Positions 6,502 to 7,911 of a DNA stretch of 7,911 nucleotides are shown piece after piece (the first letter of the stretch is position 1; each line of letters opens with the position of its first letter). Source of the DNA: Oscillospiraceae bacterium. Its GTDB lineage: Bacteria; Bacillota; Clostridia; Oscillospirales; Ruminococcaceae. The position numbers and the translations under genes are program-made. The stretch lies in contig CAAGJI010000046.1 of the NCBI GenBank assembly GCA_900770195.1, forward strand, positions 1 to 7,911, read 5' to 3'. The notes beneath the pieces are model-generated. The model saw only the letters and a program-made list of their open reading frames with translations, was not told where the DNA came from and did not search any database.

Positions 6502-6778
6502 ATTTTGCTTTTAAGTCATTTATTAAAGCCTGAATGTGAAAAATTTGTTCATTTGTAAGTCCGCTTACATCAAGACTTCGTTTGTCATTAAGTCCAAGAA
6601 GATAATCAGCACTTACCGAAAAAGTTTTTGAAATATGAATCAGCATTTCTATAGATGGAAGAATATTATTATTTTCCCAGTTGCTGATGCATTGTTTTGT
6701 AACATTAATTCTTTTACCAAATTCAACCTGATTAATTCCAAGAGAAGTTCTAAGTTCCTTTATTCGTTCGTCAAACAT
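6500..6778 (-). CDS. XRE/Cro-type HTH transcriptional regulator
   Basis: This is a 92-residue protein. Residues 2-62 form a classic Cro/C1 helix-turn-helix: FDERIKELRTSLGINQVEFG, then VTKQCISNWENN (recognition helix, about 26-37), LPSIEMLIHISKTF, and the family ending SADYLLGL (56-63). A short helical tail (66-92) may dimerise. The size fits a stand-alone repressor. GGAGGA at 6785-6790, six bases before ATG 6778, sets the start. A longer frame to 6835 would add 19 hydrophobic residues that run through the promoter. The gene is divergent from the zinc-ribbon membrane gene and 125 bases from it, so it probably represses that gene and itself. The DNA target and any inducer are unknown. Confidence 0.93.
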   Translation of the reverse strand: MFDERIKELRTSLGINQVEFGKRINVTKQCISNWENNNILPSIEMLIHISKTFSVSADYLLGLNDKRSLDVSGLTNEQIFHIQALINDLKAK

Positions 6779-6784
6779 AAAAAA

Positions 6785-6790
6785 TCCTCC
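6785..6790 (-). promoter_or_regulatory. Ribosome-binding site that sets the XRE start
   Basis: GGAGGA in the minus-strand sense, six bases from ATG 6778. Upstream in-frame starts beyond it would place the site and the -10 inside the coding region. Confidence 0.88.
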
Positions 6791-6805
6791 AAAAGTAAAA
6801 TATCC

Positions 6806-6849
6806 AAATACTATTATATAAAAATTACTTGACAAAATAAAAATACTAT
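6806..6849. promoter_or_regulatory. Direct-repeat candidate operator between divergent genes
   Basis: AAATACTAT occurs at 6806-6814 and 6841-6849, 35 bases apart. The left copy overlaps the XRE -10 and the right copy fills the spacer of the plus-strand promoter, ending just before its -10. The right copy continues into ATAC-TATG-GTAT (6843-6854), a small dyad. Both copies sit where a repressor would silence both promoters. The AT-rich setting makes chance repeats easy. Confidence 0.4.
6813..6818 (-). promoter_or_regulatory. Probable -10 box of the XRE gene
   Basis: A minus-strand TATAAT lies 35 bases before ATG 6778. No good -35 is present: 16-18 bases upstream there are only A/T-rich hexamers. 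This is a weak promoter, as expected for an autoregulated repressor, and it is packed against the rightward promoter. Confidence 0.5.
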
Positions 6850-6857
6850 GGTATAAT
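6830..6857 (+). promoter_or_regulatory. Sigma-A promoter of the zinc-ribbon membrane gene
   Basis: TTGACA (6830-6835), a 16-base spacer and TATAAT (6852-6857), with TGG before the -10. Both hexamers are exact. The start near 6864 leaves a leader of about 40 bases. Confidence 0.85.
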
Positions 6858-6903
6858 AATATTTGACCGAAGGCTAAAATAAGTATAATTAGGAGGAATT
6901 TTT

Positions 6904-7677
6904 ATGTATTGTACGAATTGTGGTCAGCAGCTTGATGAAAATGGTGTATGTCCGAACTGTGGCAAACCGGTATCAAGTCCCATTAAACAGAATCACCTGA
7001 CGCCGCCAACGCTTAAAGAGAGGAGTAATTTATTTCCAATTTTGTATATTATTTCAGTGCTTTTATTGACAATATTTTGTATTGCTTCAATATGTATATC
7101 TAAAAGTGTTGTGGAAAATACATACAGTGATTATGAAATAACCTGTAAATTAAAATCGGTAAGTTGGTTTGTACTATATGCATTAACTGCATTATCAGCT
7201 GTTTGTTTTATGCTAACAAGAAGGAATTTTAAGTGGTGTGCTATTTTATTAATTTTAAGTTATATAATTTTGGGAATAGCACAGCTGTTAATGCTAATCG
7301 ATTTTTATAATATTTCTTTATTAGGGGAATATGGTGAAAACTTGGATAGTTATGGTGGATTATATGGTTTAGTAGATGGATATAATGATCTTTCTGGTAC
7401 ATATTCCGAAGATTCAATGGTTGTCACAATTATGACTATAATTGGAGCAATAGGGATTATAATTTTCAATATACCGTCTACTATATTAGCTATTGGCATA
7501 TTAAAAACAAGCAAAAAGGGAACATTTAGCATGGTAGTTACCATTTCATCAATAATTGGAGTGTTTACATCAACTATTTTTATGATTCCAATGTTATTTA
7601 TGGGATTATCAATTAGGAATGATTTTGATTTACTTTTACTTGAAAGAGAACAGAAAAAAGTAAATAAGGCAAACTAA
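6904..7677 (+). CDS. Zinc-ribbon multi-pass membrane protein
   Basis: This is a 257-residue protein. An N-terminal zinc ribbon has C3, C6, C16 and C19 (MYCTNCG, then GVCPNCG). A short polar linker rich in proline and threonine follows, then about five hydrophobic helices (43-66, 86-105, 111-134, 172-200, 209-236) and a charged C-terminal tail (237-257). The 37-residue loop 135-171 is rich in Gly, Tyr, Asp and Ser. Zinc-ribbon-plus-helices proteins are common in Firmicutes and mostly uncharacterised; the ribbon would sit in the cytoplasm. AGGAGG at 6891-6896 is seven bases from ATG 6904. The gene has its own promoter and terminator and is probably under the divergent XRE regulator. Codon choice (many TTA, ATA and CTA) looks more AT-rich than in the gene at 6082, a hint of transfer. 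Function unknown. Confidence 0.88.
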   Translation: MYCTNCGQQLDENGVCPNCGKPVSSPIKQNHLTPPTLKERSNLFPILYIISVLLLTIFCIASICISKSVVENTYSDYEITCKLKSVSWFVLYALTALSAVCFMLTRRNFKWCAILLILSYIILGIAQLLMLIDFYNISLLGEYGENLDSYGGLYGLVDGYNDLSGTYSEDSMVVTIMTIIGAIGIIIFNIPSTILAIGILKTSKKGTFSMVVTISSIIGVFTSTIFMIPMLFMGLSIRNDFDLLLLEREQKKVNKAN

Positions 7678-7703
7678 GCTTTCTCCAATAAGATTTTAAA
7701 TAA

Positions 7704-7750
7704 AATAGAGAAAAGGCATCCGTTTCGGGTGCTTTTTCTCTATTTTTTTT
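7704..7750 (+). terminator. Strong intrinsic terminator
   Basis: A 19-bp stem (7704-7722 with 7726-7744, two G-T pairs, loop TTT) ends in a run of eight Ts. It starts 26 bases after the zinc-ribbon membrane gene's stop and insulates the strong promoter that follows. Confidence 0.92.
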
Positions 7751-7770
7751 ATAATGTGTACATTTAACAC

Positions 7771-7838
7771 AAAAACAACAGCAAAACACAGCAAAACAAT
7801 AAAAACAAGTAACAAACTAAATTTTTTTTGCAAAAAAA
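7771..7838 (+). promoter_or_regulatory. Phased A-tracts and UP-like element
   Basis: A-tracts begin at 7771, 7783, 7793 and 7801, close to helical phase, and include a tandem 10-bp repeat ACAGCAAAAC (7778-7787, 7788-7797). T8-GC-A7 (7822-7838) then sits at about -55 to -39 from the predicted start, the usual place of an UP element bound by the RNA polymerase alpha subunit. Such elements mark rRNA-class promoters. Confidence 0.55.
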
Positions 7839-7841
7839 GTA

Positions 7842-7870
7842 TTGACAAAGTGATTGCAGTGTGGTATAAT
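7842..7870 (+). promoter_or_regulatory. Very strong promoter leading out of the window
   Basis: TTGACA (7842-7847), a 17-base spacer and TATAAT (7865-7870), with TGG before the -10 (extended -10). The start near 7877 begins an RNA with a small dyad CTGTC-T-GACAG (7878-7888). No ribosome site or start codon follows before the window ends. A stable-RNA operon is the likeliest target, though a protein gene with a long leader is possible. Confidence 0.88.
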
Positions 7871-7911
7871 AAATAAGCTGTCTGACAGAGAGAACCAAGT
7901 CAAGCAGTGAG

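Noticed and set aside
6779..6835. XRE protein extended upstream by 19 residues
   Set aside because: It would place the ribosome site and -10 inside the gene; the family starts directly at the MFDERIKEL-like helix, and GGAGGA fits ATG 6778.
1..7911. CRISPR array, insertion sequence, tRNA or attachment site
   Set aside because: No regularly spaced repeats, transposase or integrase gene, cloverleaf or flanking duplications were seen.

Overview
The window is AT-rich, with very A/T-rich intergenic stretches, strict TTGACA/TATAAT promoters, AGGAGG-type ribosome sites and U-tailed hairpin terminators. It also carries dispersed palindromic repeats of a kind I associate with gut Clostridia. A low-GC Firmicute, probably of the Ruminococcus/Oscillospiraceae group, fits best; this is inference, because no rRNA or marker protein is present. 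Six protein genes are supported. All but one are complete with clear starts; the exception is the HD-GYP gene, whose start lacks a good ribosome site.

Layout. Positions 1-250 are non-coding repeat DNA: a heptamer run with a hairpin, then a second palindromic unit. Next comes a two-gene leftward operon. Its first gene encodes a cytoplasmic LacI-like sugar-sensor domain joined to a GGDEF diguanylate cyclase (1519-3447). Its second encodes a membrane HD-GYP-type c-di-GMP phosphodiesterase (294-1511). The operon has one promoter (3564-3592) and one terminator (252-278), so a c-di-GMP maker and a candidate breaker are co-expressed. Upstream, a leftward single gene (3656-5746) encodes a large multi-pass DUF2079 protein with a 70-residue acidic tail. 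It has its own promoter, overlaid by a perfect inverted repeat, and its own terminator (3614-3645).

From 6023 rightward lies a small-gene region: a 120-residue coiled-coil/zinc-ribbon protein (6082-6444), a convergent XRE-type repressor (6500-6778, minus), and, divergent from the repressor, a zinc-ribbon five-helix membrane protein (6904-7677). The repressor and the membrane gene share a 125-bp divergent promoter region containing a 9-bp direct repeat, so the repressor probably controls itself and its neighbour.

The right edge (7771-7911) holds no gene. It carries the strongest promoter in the window: phased A-tracts, a T8GCA7 UP-like element, a consensus -35, and an extended consensus -10. 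It drives a rightward transcript that starts near 7877 and leaves the window, possibly a stable RNA operon.

The points most worth following are the sensor-cyclase/HD-GYP pair (I-site residues absent, GYP changed to GYL, a cysteine-rich middle), the two operator-like inverted repeats, and the XRE/zinc-ribbon membrane module. None of these is proof of a new system.
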